64,000 nucleotides of DNA. Origin: Papaver somniferum (taxonomy: Eukaryota > Streptophyta > Magnoliopsida > Ranunculales > Papaveraceae). Both the position numbers and the translations under genes were made by a program. The notes under the pieces were generated by a model. That model made no database searches. It was not told the origin of the DNA and saw only the letters and a program-made list of their open reading frames with translations. The stretch covers positions 165,804,747 through 165,868,746 of the forward strand of contig NC_039363.1 in NCBI RefSeq assembly GCF_003573695.1. Direction: 5' to 3'. This document shows positions 9,773 to 21,439 of this stretch, in pieces (positions within the stretch are counted from its first letter, which is position 1; each line of letters starts with the position of its first letter).

Positions 9773-9821
9773 TCGCCCTTAATTCTTTCGGGGTCGCTCC
9801 TAAAAATGCCAGGGTATTTAT
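9773..9821. repeat. MULE right terminal inverted repeat with target duplication
   Basis: Reverse complement of the left end, differing by a one-base indel at the extreme tip and a few substitutions (for example GCGACCCC against GCGATCCC). It is followed directly by the second copy of the 9-bp target duplication at 9813-9821. Confidence 0.88.
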
Positions 9822-10535
9822 TTAGAGCATCATCTTATACTAATATAAAGAAAAGAGCTATTTTTGGTAGGAGACCCCCTAAATTACTTAGTTGTCCCCA
9901 TTATTTACATATTTAAATAAATACCATTGTTTTAAAAATATATCAAAAATTTTAAAAACTTAATATCTTTCAAAATATACATTGGATTTTTTTTTAAATT
10001 TATATATTTGAAAAGTTCTTTCAATTATCTACGTAACGAGTACAAATAAGAATAGTAAATTTTTGTTTTAGGAAAAAAGTTTCATGACTTTTGAATTTAG
10101 TATTGTTGGATGAGTAAAAACTCAAGCATGTGTATCACACATGTGTCCTTACTAATGAAGAAGAAAGAAATCATAGGAAAGAACTAATAAGGAAAGGATA
10201 TATAACCATTAATATCATGACTGCCAGAAGGTTATTTGATTAGAAGAAAATATCCAATTAGGGAATATAAATATATCCTATGTCAATTTGACTGTCCTTG
10301 ATTGGAAATTTTTCGATTAATCATCCATGATATCTTTGTTGAGATCTCCGACTCTTACGTTGCTAAATGGTGGTCATACCAATTTTACCTTTCTAATACC
10401 TTATTAATTTAGCCTTAAATATACCAAATTTGGTCTATAGATGTAGATAAATATCACGACCTAGAAGATTAAAAAAGTTTTTCTACAGAGAGGGGAGAAA
10501 AAAAAGAGATCACATTTTACAAAAGTTCAAACAAA
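9822..10535. other. AT-rich intergenic DNA
   Basis: No coding region, inverted repeat or known element is recognised between the MULE and the PMEI pseudogene. It probably contains the promoter of the former gene at 10536. Confidence 0.5.
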
Positions 10536-10985
10536 ATGATGAATCCATCATCCTCACTACCCTCCTTCTTCATTGTTTTTCTTGTTCTCAGCTTTCATAG
10601 TGTACATGGTGATTTAATTAGCGATGTATGCAATAATGTTTCGAAAAACACGCGTCCAATCTTTGTGTTCAAAGTTTAATATGATTTTTGCGTCGCATCT
10701 CCTTAGGCAAACCCTAAGAGAAAAGATGATGATCTTCGGGAACTCAGAATAATATCAATGCAGACATGTCTACAAAATGCAATATTGGTCAACTTTTGAA
10801 AGACCCAAAAACGGAACCGGTTGCAAAGCCATACATAAGGGGTTGTTTATACGGGGATCTTAACCGAAAGTATAATTGATTTCCCAAATTCTTCCAAAAA
10901 TGGTCAATATTTTAAAATGTTGCAAAAGTAGTTGTAGGGGATATTTTGGGACATATATGGCCCTAACTTTTCAGAATTACCTTGT
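10536..10985 (+). pseudogene. N-terminal part of a PMEI/invertase-inhibitor gene (broken)
   Basis: ATG 10536 opens a hydrophobic secretory signal (about residues 9-24, rich in F, L, V, I) followed by DLISDVCNN, the start of the pectin-methylesterase/invertase-inhibitor domain with its first Cys. After a stop near 10677 the homology continues in other frames: FCVASP, ANPKRKDDDLRELRIIS, QTCLQNAILVNF, then KDPKTEPVAKPYI and GCLYGDLNRKYN. This order of motifs is that of a four-helix PMEI protein up to about two thirds of its length. At least three stops or frameshifts are seen. Functional relatives are secreted and bind invertase or pectin methylesterase. The gene is cut off where a reverse-transcriptase-derived fragment begins near 10985; the missing end resembles the piece at 21772-22002. 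Confidence 0.72.
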
Positions 10986-12415
10986 TATGTCCGTAAATGG
11001 TTTACATCTCAATGTAAAGAAAATGGAAGTCTTTTGGCCTTCTATTGATTCCAGAAGCACGGCTGATGGTGTTTTCCCGGCTGATATTGGTAGACCTTTC
11101 AACGGTGCCAAACCTTTGAGTGGACCTGTGAGTTTGGATCTGAACTTTATCAGTGATATGATGTTGAGCAGGGTGAATAAAACTGTTCAATTAATGACTG
11201 CAATCAAGAAACTCAGAGACCCCCAAAGTGAGATTCTATTACTTCGCAATTGCACTGGTGTGTCCAGACTATATTTTGCGTACTACTAATCCTGCAGCCC
11301 TGCAACTAGCCACTGACTTTTTTGATGATCATTTACTTAGGTATTTGAGACTACTAATCACGGGTTATGGTCCAGGATTTGATCCTTTACAACAACGATT
11401 AGCTATCTTTCCTATCAAAGATGATGGACTTGGCATTTACACCATGGATGACACCAACATTTACTGTTAACTTGCTTCTCAAAGTCAGACTACTTCGGTC
11501 CAGAAGGTGATCCTTGGTAACTCATTCTCAACGGACAAAGGTTCTGCTTATCGATTTGCACTTTAGAGATGCATCCAGGTATGTGGCTTACCTTCTACCC
11601 TTCCATACACTCCATGGCGGTCACTTATTTTGATGTGGTTAAGAAGCAAATCCCAGACCAATTTTCTATGTCCGCAAGAGATTCCATCTTGTGGCAGTGA
11701 AATCGTGTTAAGCATGCTCTAGAATATTTATTGGCTGTAACCATTAGTGGGTTCAACCAGTGCCTTGGACCTAGACAGTTCAGAGATATGCTTTGTTATC
11801 GTCTTGGCATCCCACTTTTTGTTGAGAATGGTTTGTGCCCAAGTTGTAAAAAATCCATGGACATGTTTGTGGATCGCTTCATTGTGCTAAAGATATAGGC
11901 CCTAAGTTTCGACATGATCTTGTCCCTGATGTAATCGCTGACATTTGTTACAAAGTTGGTGTGCCTGCGCGTAAGGAAGTTTCTCTCGGTTTTCTGACGG
12001 ATGATGACAACGATTTGAAACCTACTGATATTCTTGTGCTCAATTGGGAAAATAGAAAAGATGTTTGTATGGATGTCACAAGTGTCTTTCCCTTCACTGG
12101 TGAAGGAATTCACTCATTTGTCCCGGGAAAGCTATATCTAGTGCGGTTTCACGTAAACACACTATATACTTGGACAAATGTATTTCTCATGGCCATGGTT
12201 TGGGAGTCTTAGCCTTCTCTACCTTAGAAGAATTTTATGAGGATACATTGTGTTTTTTCAAGCATCTGAAGAATTGTTTAATTAGTAATGACGCTACTAG
12301 TGGTTTTGGTAGCTTTATTTTTTGTATAAACTAGGAATTGTTATTCAAAAGGGTGTTGGTGCCCAGCTTGTTGCTAGGTTTCCAACCAAAAGCTTTGTAT
12401 GATTTTTTCAGTAAA
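10986..12415 (+). pseudogene. Reverse-transcriptase-derived fragment
   Basis: Plus-strand pieces of a protein family common in plant genomes and labelled reverse-transcriptase-related: NGLHLNVKKMEVFWP, DLNFISDMMLSRVNKTV, LLRNCTGVSRLYFA, then after a frameshift RTTNPAALQLATDFFDDHLLR and GPGFDPLQQRLA. Later come CLGPRQFRDMLCYRLGIPL, a Cys pair (CPSCKK), and a C-terminal block with KFRHDLVPDVIADICYK, FVPGK and GVGAQLVARFPTK. It has at least four frameshifts or stops. The N-terminal RT palm with the catalytic Asp pair is absent, so this is a 3' portion only. No poly(A) tail or target duplication was resolved. It abuts the PMEI fragment. Confidence 0.65.
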
Positions 12416-12468
12416 TATTATTTTGATTTATTTTGATATTATAGTAAGTTTATTTTTGACTGAGACTC

Positions 12469-14899
12469 TGAAAAAGCGGGGGTCTAACAACACCACCCAA
12501 TATTTCGCTTAGCAATCTGTATGGACTAACTCCGAAATACTTTGCTAGAGAATCAACTAGACAGTCAGACTCAATCTAGATTAAAGTATCTCAAGGAGTT
12601 AATATCTCTCACTTGTTTTGATTTACTCAAGCTAAAATAATAGCAAGTCTTTAATCAAACACAAGGAATAACTTGGACGGTACCAAAGACCAATATCCAA
12701 GGATCAATCAATATCAATCAACAACCAAAGGTTGGATTTCCAATCGATGATCTTAATGCAAAACCTGTATTATTTCAATTATATAAATATAATGCGGAAA
12801 AGAAATAACACAGACACCAGAAGTTTTGTTAACGAGGAAACCGCAAATGCATAAAAACCATGGGACCTAGTCCAAATTGAATACACACTGTATTAAGCCG
12901 CTACAGACACTAGCCTACTACAATCTAACTTCGGACTGGACTATAGTTGAACCCCAATCATTCTCCCACTGATACAATGTACAGTTGTACTCCTACGCCT
13001 CTGATCCCAGCAGGACACTGCGTACTTGATTCCTTTAGATGATCTCACCCACAACTAAGAGTTGCTGCAACCCAACATCGCAGACTTGATAATAAACAAA
13101 TCTGTCTCACACAGAAAAGTCTATCAAAGGATAAATATGTCTCCCACAGAAAAACCCTAAGTTTTATTCCGTCTTATGATATGAAATCAAGGTGAACAGG
13201 AACCAATTGATAATCCGGTCTTATATTCCCGAAGAACAGTCTAGATTAATCAATCACCTCTCAACAATCCTTCCTGACTGCACAAGCGGATTGTCGAGGA
13301 ATCACAAACAGTGAGACGGAGATGTTTGTGACTTCTTTATCTTGCCTATCGTAGAAATCTCACGATCTCAAGCCAATCAATAGATTGTACTCGTACGATA
13401 GAGAATACAAGATCAGATCACACAACTACGATAAAAGTAGTATCGGTTTGGCTTCACAATCCCAATGAAGTCTTTAAGTAGTTAACCTGGTTTTAGAGAA
13501 GAAAATCAAAGGTTAAAGGAGAATCGACTCTAGCGAGCGCACTAGTATCACACAGACATGTGGGGATTAGTTTTTCCCAATGCTATATGTCTCCTTTATA
13601 TAGTCTTCAAATCAGGATTTTGCCTTAGTTACAAAGCAATCCATATTCACCGTTAGATTAAAACCTGATTTAGATTCAAGATAATATTTCTCAACCGTTA
13701 GATCGAAATCATAGCTTGTCACACACACTTGAGATATACGTTTTATTGGGTTAGAGAAAACTGTGCCAAACGTGTACGTGTATGTTGGTTCAACATAGTA
13801 ACCCAAAAGGTTAACCATATGAGCATTTCATATTAACCTTGTTCTTCTTCACCATAACTAGTTCAATTGACTCAAATGAACTAGTTAGAGAGTTGTTCGA
13901 TTGCTATGAGGTCTTATGTAACTACACAAGAAACAACTGAAACAAAGATGATTCGATTCAATTGAATCGGATCATGAACTTTATAGCCACGGTTTGCATA
14001 AAGTATTTTTTAGTAATTTAAGTTTCATGTTCAGAGCACATCTTTAGATCATAACTACTTAATCTCACAAATAAGTTCGCGGACTTAAGATAACCGACAG
14101 AGTTTTCCAAACTCAGCAGAAAATCTCGGGAAGGAGACTTCCGCCAGTTCGCGGACTAAACATGCAAATGAGTTTTTGTAAATCCCAGCAGAAATTCTCG
14201 GGAAGAGAACTTCCGTCAGCTCGCGGACTGAGTTCGCGGACTTGGCAAATCCAATTCCTCCGGTTTCACTCAATCAACAAAGTTCAAAAACTTCGGATTA
14301 AGGAATGGGACGTATGCACCTATGTGTTACCACACAATGCTTATATCCATCATTGTTTATATAGACCTAAACTCTCATTCCAACCATTGAAACATTCTCA
14401 TAGGACGTTATTCAGTCATTATTCACAAACCTTTCTCGTCAGAGCAATTTCCAAAGTAATTGAAACTTTTCATGACTTTCGTCACTAGGTGAAGATAAAC
14501 TTGATTAAAGCGAAACGCTTTACCAACACACGATTTCGAGAAAAAGATAAGTAGAGTATACTCAGCTCGAAATGTCAAATGTGTATGATCCAGTCTATAT
14601 AGCATACGACCTTTGTCTCATAAGAAGTAGGAGATAGAATAGATAGACTTTTGAGTGATAGATAAGTTCAAGTCTCCACATACCTTTTTTTTGATGAAGT
14701 TCCACTGTTCCTTGAGTAGATCTTCGTCGTTGTATGATGAATCGTCATGAAGTCCTTGAGCTCAACTACACTTTTCTATCCTAGTCCGAGACTTAGCTAT
14801 AGTAGACTAGAAATCAAGACTTATAGTTTTGATCACTAACATTGACAAACATGCTTGATATAGCAACACATGAGAGGTCGGCCGAGCTATGCTCTAACA
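12469..14899 (-). repeat. 3' LTR of the Sirevirus-like element
   Basis: 2,431 bp, TG...CA boundaries in element orientation. In the first 180 bases it differs from the partner LTR at only about four positions, pointing to a young insertion. It contains a cluster of GTTCGCGGACT motifs (about 14075-14240). Confidence 0.9.
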
Positions 14900-15560
14900 G
14901 TCTCCCTCTTTGTCAATTGTAGTGACAAAACTATTAATACATATGGAATACAAAAAAGATAAACTTTAGTGGCTCCTATTTCATAGTCTAATCTTCAACG
15001 TTCCTTGAAACCTTCGTCCTTTCAAGTACTCCAATGATCCAAAAGGTTGTAAGTTTAGCACCACCGTTGTTGAAGATGCGTAGCCATAACAGTGAGAGAA
15101 ATCGAGATTCTCGATCATCATTATACAGTGTCATAGTATCAATATGTAACATCAAAGTACAATTGCATCATGACTTTAACAATAATACTATGGTGATATG
15201 TATCACTCCCCCTTAGTCAATACTCCATCTCGATTATGGAAACCACTCCCCCTTACACAATGATCCGAAAACCATATGTATTTGTAGTGTGAACTATATT
15301 ATTTCTCCCCCTTTTTGTCAATAAAATTGGCAAAGGTACAAGAACGGGATCATAATGAAATTTCCACAAGAGACATTTCATAGACTAAAAGAAAAATACA
15401 TACCAACTTAATTTAGATGCAATCATAAAGCCGAAGCTAAATGCACTCATCAAGGAGTTTTAAGATACAATATAACACCTTTAAAATTCCACAGCCGCAC
15501 CCCCCGCAAGATATTACCATTAAGCACAAGTTCAAAAGAAATCTCCCCCATTTGATGTCA
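14888..15560 (-). other. Serial polypurine-tract-like motifs before the 3' LTR
   Basis: On the plus strand CTCCCTCTTTGTCAATTG adjoins the LTR at 14901. Similar CTCCCCCTT...GTCA tracts recur near 15207, 15247, 15305 and 15546; on the element strand these are AAGGGGGAG purine runs. The one touching the LTR is the presumed functional tract. Repeated copies are a described feature of Sireviruses. Confidence 0.65.
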
Positions 15561-16677
15561 TCCCCGAAGGAACAACAAGAGCAACCTTAATTTCGAAAGA
15601 AAAGAAGGATTTTTAATTGGACACCAAAAACCATGGGAATGATTTTCTATATCCAAAACTCAACCAAATTAATCAAAAGTAAAACCATGATTAATTTAAT
15701 TGGAATACGCAACTAAATCAAACCTCAAAAGTGATCAATTTAATTGAAAGTGCTCAAAATAAGTAAACCTACGGAGCTACGACTAAGCCAATCATACGGA
15801 GATGACTAACTTAACCGTTCAAATATTCAATATAAAGAAAACCTTACGGAGTATACGACTACATTAACCAATAGAACATGATTAGTATAGCCGTTCATAT
15901 ACTCAACACAAGAACTTGTGGAATATATGAAAACTCAACTATATTAATTACAAGAGAACCTATAATTAATCTAATTGGAATACACAACCAAACTAATCAC
16001 CGAAGTAATCAATTTAATTGTCAAACGATTTGCTCGACAAAAGAAGACTTTCGGAGCAATAGATAAATAACCAATCAAGATGATTAATTTAGTTCAAGAA
16101 TTCTCAACATATAGCATCTCACGGAACAACCAACCAAGCCAATAAGAATAATCGTCTTTGTTGTATCGTGCTCAACATAAAACACACAATGGAGCCTTCA
16201 CGGTAATACATAACAAAATGGATCAATGAAGATCAATACCGTGGATAACATACAAGGATCTATTATATTTTCCATCACTATATGCATAACGACATAATAG
16301 ACTTTATCCTTGTCTTACAAAAGATTTCATCCTATTTTCCATCAAATAAATGACTGCATAGGCATAACTTTTGTATTTGTCAAAAGTCCATTCGTCCTTT
16401 CATCAATATGAATATCAATTTATGAACGACTTTACTTTTGACAAAATATGGGACCTTCAAGTTCACGGACGCAAACAATACATATCCCATAAAAATATTG
16501 CAATGCTTCAAAACAGATTAATACTGCAATAATATCATCCTCCAAATATTTTTAGAACTTAATACAAATAAACCTAAAGAATAATAAGAAGATAAAACAA
16601 AAATAGCTATGTGTAGTCACAATCATTGTTATTCAAAACACTAGTTATTCTTCCAACTAATCCAAAAATAAGACATA
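15561..16677. other. Non-coding interior of the gag-only element
   Basis: AT-rich sequence with no long frame on either strand, in the position where pol would lie or have been deleted. Loose repeats of ACGGAG...AACCAATC type phrases occur at about 100-base intervals (15770-16130). Confidence 0.55.
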
Positions 16678-17022
16678 CTAAGCAATAATTCCTTTGAGAA
16701 ATTCTTTATCATTCCCGAACTCCTTGTTATCGACAGCCATCGGGACATAAGGTTCACGGAGATAAGTGTCAATACCCACGAACTTTCTTGGCTGAAGAGG
16801 TCGAATTAGGGTCCTCTGAATTTCCAAAGATTTAGACACGAAGGTCTTTATTTCCTTTAACTCATCAAGAACATCGGAAAAATTCTGAGAGTTAGAAGGA
16901 GAAGCCCTGGGTTTTCTTGTATTTCTTCCTTTTCTTTTCAGGGACTTAGAAACAGGAGATTTTTCTTTTTCCTTGATTGAAGGCTTAACAATCATGTTGA
17001 CATCCTTTCCATCTGACGACAT
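16678..17022 (-). CDS. Small lysine-rich ORF after gag in the LTR element
   Basis: An open frame of 114 residues on the gag strand, about 250 bases after the gag stop. It starts MSSDGKDVNMIV, has a basic stretch (KSLKRKGRNTRKPR, about 27-40), then an amphipathic, probably coiled-coil segment (FSDVLDELKEIKTFVSKSL) and ends with an acidic-hydrophobic tail. I do not recognise the family. Its location between gag and the polypurine motifs is where Sireviruses can carry an extra late ORF, but homology to those is unproven. It could be a remnant of a larger protein. Confidence 0.4.
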   Translation of the reverse strand: MSSDGKDVNMIVKPSIKEKEKSPVSKSLKRKGRNTRKPRASPSNSQNFSDVLDELKEIKTFVSKSLEIQRTLIRPLQPRKFVGIDTYLREPYVPMAVDNKEFGNDKEFLKGIIA

Positions 17023-17269
17023 AGTGCTTTGAGAACAGTTGTGAACAACTGGATTTATGTGATGGAATCACTTAAATCAACAAGCAGTCTTATAAAGGAT
17101 GTCAAAAGGAAAAAGGAATGTAGGGTTCGAAACCTATTGACAGGTTCGTATACGCCCAACTATAAAACCTTACAAAGAGTAGAATTGTCGATAATAACCC
17201 TTTCTTTTATTTGATAGACTGAAAATAACAAAACTACGAAAAGAAGGAAAAAAATTTCTGAAGCCTGGA

Positions 17270-18880
17270 TCAGCTCTTTAATCTTGTCTCTTTTCGATCA
17301 GGCACATGAGACAATATTTTCCCAACAACACAATCAAGTTGTGTTGCGATGAACAACGATTTGTCCATCTTTTTCCTCATGGGAGAATCCTCTGATCTAT
17401 GTCTATCAAAACGATTTGACCATATTTTCTTTTCAAATGGTCTTATTCTATCCCTGGAAACCAACTTCTTAGACGAAGATAAGATCCTACATACCTCTGC
17501 AGTCTTCCGAGCAAGTTTCAGCTTCCTTGCTAATCGATCTGCTCTTCGTTGAAGTTTGCTAGCGTGCCTTATTTGGTGCTTGTATTTGTAACACCTTGAT
17601 AGTTTGTGTCCCTTCATCGAACAAAACGAGCACGTCAATCTTGGATAGTATTCAGGCATCTGAGATGTGCAAGCATCTATACATACAGTTGATCCTGAAA
17701 CATTGCTGATAGGGTTTCCAGTTACCGGATTCAGTGAATCTTCCAGCATGATTGGGTTTCCTTCTTCTCCGAACCCATTGAGTTTGATATATGTATTGCT
17801 ACAAGTATCAAAATTGATGTTTTCACCAAGAAGCCCTACACTTGATTTTCTATCTTCATCAGAATCATAGGTTTCAGACATTTCATCAAGTGTTACAGCT
17901 AGACCTTTGTTCCCAGTGTATTTTCTACGATTTGGGCATTCGTTAGCAAAATGGCCAAAACCCTTACACTTAAAGCACTGAGGCATGTCCTCGTCATCAG
18001 GCTCGTCAGCATCCCTGTTTTTAGGAGGTACGCGACCGTGACGTTTGTCTGATGACCTAGGTTTGTCTCTTGAAAACCGTTTACTTCTCTTCAACAGAAG
18101 ATCCCTAAACTGTCTTGTGATCAAGGAGACTGATTTATCAAGATCTTCATCTGAAAAATCATCCTCAGAGACATGAACACTTTTACCTTTGACAAGTAAT
18201 TTAGTGTTCTTCTGTGCTTTAAAGGCAACATCCTTACTGACTTTGGATGTATGCTCATGATCAAAGATCTTAAGCTTCCCAACCAAGGTGTTTCTGGAAA
18301 GATTATCGAGGTTATTCCCCTCAACGATGGCGTGCTTCTTAGACTCGTATCTAGATGGCAGCGATCTGAGAATTTTCATCACAATGTCTTTTCAGGAATA
18401 GTCTTACCCAATGCAAAAGATGCATTAACAATTTCAGACATACTTTATGATTAAACCATCAAATGAATCTTCATCTGCCATAGGAAGGTTCTCCCAATCG
18501 TAATTAAGGTTTTGAAGCCTGGATTCCTTTTCACTGGAGTTTCCTTCGAATACGGTTTCTAAGATATCCCAAGGATATTTAGACCAAGTGCAATTACACA
18601 CATGGTGCTAAAGGTTTGGGGTAATGGCATGTATGATAGCATTCAAACCGTCAGAGTTTTGCTTAGCAGCAAGTATCTCAGCAGGGGTATATTCACCAAT
18701 AGGTTTGGGAACGTTTACATCACCAACTGCCACAACGGGAGCATCATAGCCATTAACAACATATACCCGTGATTGAAAATCACGTGCTTGAAGAAAAGCT
18801 CGCATAGCAATTTTCCACCATAAGTAATTAGAGCCATCGAATACTGGTGGTACGTTAATACAGATAACACCTTTGTCCAT
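17270..18880 (-). pseudogene. Copia-type Gag with two zinc knuckles (broken)
   Basis: From ATG 18880: a copia Gag N-terminus (PPVFDGSNYLWWKIAMRAFL), interrupted by an in-frame TAG at 18608-18610, continuing HHVCNCTWSKYPWDIL and LQNLNYDWENLPM. A stop and small frameshifts near 18380-18440 lead into the long last frame from 18382 (MKILRSLPSRYESKKHAI). This contains two CX2CX4HX4C knuckles, CFKCKGFGHFANEC and CSFCSMKGHKLSRC, the second followed by a long basic helix. Gag packages element RNA into cytoplasmic particles. The two-knuckle layout with a distant second knuckle supports a Sirevirus-like affiliation. With at least one stop and two frameshifts, this copy cannot make full Gag. Confidence 0.8.
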
Positions 18881-18932
18881 AGAGTCAGATCGCTACAAAC
18901 ACAGACTGATGAGGTCTTAAACGTGTTTGCCT

Positions 18933-18944
18933 GCTCTGATACCA
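18933..18944 (-). other. Primer binding site (initiator tRNA-Met)
   Basis: On the minus strand TGGTATCAGAGC lies two bases after the 5' LTR. It is complementary to the 3' end of plant initiator tRNA-Met and fixes the element's orientation. Confidence 0.85.
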
Positions 18945-18946
18945 AT

Positions 18947-21422
18947 TGAAAAAGCGGGGGTCTAACAACACCACCCAATATTTCGCTTAGCAATATGTAT
19001 GGACTAACTCCGAAATACTTTGCTAGAGAATCAACTAGACAGTCAGACTCAATCTAGATTAAAGTATCTCAAGGAGTTAATATCTCTCACTTGTTTTGAT
19101 TTAATCAAGCTAAAACAATAGCGAGTCTTTAATCAAACACAAGGAATAACTTGGACGGTACCAAAGACCAATATCTAAGGATCAATCAATATCAATCAAC
19201 AACCAAAGGTTGGATTTCCAATTGATGATCTTAACGCACAACCTGTATTATTTCAATTATATAAAATATAATACGGAAAAGAAATAACACAGACACCAGA
19301 AGTTTTGTTAACGAGGAAACCACAAATGCAGAAAAATCCCCGGACCTAGTCCAAATTGAATACACACTGTATTAAGCCGCTACAGACACTAGCCTACTAC
19401 AAGCTAACTTCGGACTGGACTATAGTTGAACCCCAATCAGTCTCCCACTGATCCAATGTACAGTTGTACTCCCACGCCTCTGATCCCAGCAGGACACTGC
19501 GTACTTGATTCCCTTAGATGATCTCACCCACAACTAAGAGTTGCTGCAACCCAAAATAGCAGACTTGATAATAAACAAATCTTTCTCACACAGAAAAGTC
19601 TATCAAAGAATAAATTTGTCTCCCACAGAAAAACCATAAGTTCTCTTCCGTCTTATGTTATGAAATCAAGGTGAACAGGAACCAATTGATAATCCGGTCT
19701 TATATTCCCGAAGAACAGCCTAGATTAATCAATCACCTCTTAACAATCCTTCCTGACTACACAAGTGGATTGTCGAGGAATCACAAACAGTGAGACGAAT
19801 ATGTTTGTGACTTCTTTATCTTTCCTATCGGAGAACTCTCACGATATCAAGACAATCAATAGATTGTACTCGTACGATAGAAGATGCAAGATCAGATCAC
19901 ACAACTACGATAAAAGTAGTATCGGTCTGGCTTCACAATCCCAATGAAGTCTTTAAGTCGTTAACCTGGTTTTAAAGAAGATAAACAAAGTTTAAAGGAG
20001 AGTCGACTCTAGCGAGTGCACTAGTATCACACGGACGTGTGGGGATTAGTTTTGCCCAATGCTAGATGTCTCCTTTATTTAGTCTTCAAATCAGGGATTT
20101 GCCTTAGTTACAAAGCAATCCATATCCACCTTTAGATGAAAACCTGATTTAGATTCAAGCTAATATTTCTCAACCGTTAGATCGAAATCATAGCTTGTCA
20201 CACACACTTGAGATATACGTTTTACTGGGTTCGTGAAAACCGTTCCAAACGTGTTCGTGTATGTTGGTTCAACATAGTAACCCAAAAGGTTAACCATATG
20301 AGCATTTCATATTAACCTTGTTCTTCTTCACCATAACTAGTTCAATTGACTCAAATGAACTAGTTAAAGAGTTGTTCAATTGCTATGAGATCTTACGTAA
20401 CTACACAAGACACAATTGAAACAAAGATGATTCGATTCGATTGAATCGGCTCATGAACTTTATAGCCACGGTTGGCATAAAGAATTCCTTAGTAATTTAA
20501 GTTTCATGTTCAGAGAACATATTTAGATCATAACCACTTAAGCTCACAAACAAGTTCGTGGACTTAAGATAACCGACAGAGTTTTCCAAACTCAGCAGAA
20601 AATCTCGACAAAGAGACTTCCGCCAGTTCGCGGACTAGGTTCGCGAACTAAACATGCAAACGAGTTTTTGGAAATCCCAGCAGAAATTCCCGGGAAGAGA
20701 ACTTCCGTCAGTTCGCAGACTGAGTTCGCAGACTTGGCAAAGCTAATTCCTCCGGTTTTACTCAATCAACAAAGTTCGAAAACTTCGGATTAAGGAATAG
20801 GACTTATGAACATATGTGTTACCACACAATGCTTATATCCATCATTGGTTATATAGACCTAAACTCTCATTCCAACCATTGAAACATTCTCAGAGGACGT
20901 TATTCAGTCGTTATTCGCGGACCTTTCTCGTCAGAGCAATTTCCAAAGTAATTGAAACTTTTCATGACTTTCGTCACTAGGTGAAAATAAACTTGATCAA
21001 AGCGAAACGCTTTACCAACACACGATATCGAGAAAAAAATAAGTATAATATACTCAGCTCGAAATGTCAAATGTGTATGATCCATTCTGTATAGCATGCG
21101 ACTTTTGTCTCATAAGAAGTAGGAGATAGGATAGATAGACTTTTGAGTGATAGATAAGTTCAAGTCTCCACATACCTTTTCATTTATGAAGTTCCACGGT
21201 TCCTTGAGTAGATCTTCGTCGTTGTATGATGAATCGTCATGAAGTTCTTGAGCTTAACTACACTTTTCTATCCCAGTCCGAGACTTAGCTATAATATACT
21301 AGAAATCAAGACTCATAGTTTTGATCACTAACATTGACAAACATGCTTGATATAGCAACGAAGTCCAGGCATAAGCAGTCTATGCGGCAGGCATGCGAGG
21401 TCGACCGAGCTATGCTCTAACA
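18947..21422 (-). repeat. 5' LTR of the Sirevirus-like element
   Basis: 2,476 bp. It starts TGTTAGAGCATAGCTCGG on the minus strand at 21422. It carries about 45 extra bases near 21365-21400 relative to the 3' LTR, and about 20 near 20637. It contains the same GTTCGCGGACT-type cluster (about 20560-20740). Confidence 0.9.
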
Positions 21423-21439
21423 GACTCCACCATTTTTTT

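Larger units (their letters stand above)
1337..9812 (-). mobile_element. Complete Mutator-like DNA transposon (OTU-carrying MULE)
   Basis: An 8,476-bp element is delimited by matching ends and a perfect 9-bp target duplication, GGTATTTAT, at 1328-1336 and 9813-9821. Nine-bp duplications are typical of Mutator elements. The outer about 40 bases are inverted repeats (GGCATTTTTAGGAGCGA at both ends), and weaker inverted similarity runs on to the first TACATAATCGG motif about 100 bases in. Inside are a minus-strand transposase/OTU gene (7818 to 3918), two plus-strand SANT-like genes (2016-2451 and 3006-3469), numerous CCGATTATA palindrome modules, a 231-bp tandem array and a nested hAT element (8717-9458). 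The clean target duplication suggests a fairly recent insertion, but the transposase is disabled by a lost catalytic Asp, a frameshift and a stop codon. Strand is given as that of the transposase. Confidence 0.9.
12469..21422 (-). mobile_element. Gag-only Sirevirus-like (copia) LTR retrotransposon
   Basis: An 8,954-bp element between two long direct repeats (12469-14899 and 18947-21422). It is flanked by the perfect 5-bp duplication GACTC (12464-12468 and 21423-21427). It reads on the minus strand: LTR ends TG...CA, a primer site matching initiator tRNA-Met next to the right-hand LTR (18933-18944), gag on the minus strand, and a polypurine tract beside the left-hand LTR. The interior is only about 4.05 kb. 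It encodes gag and one small extra frame but no protease, integrase, reverse transcriptase or RNase H, so it must have relied on another element for mobility. A series of polypurine-like motifs before the 3' LTR is a Sirevirus trait. Confidence 0.9.

Noticed and set aside
17349..17552. Plus-strand frames across the Gag region
   Set aside because: They are antisense to the zinc-knuckle Gag frame and have no motif of their own.
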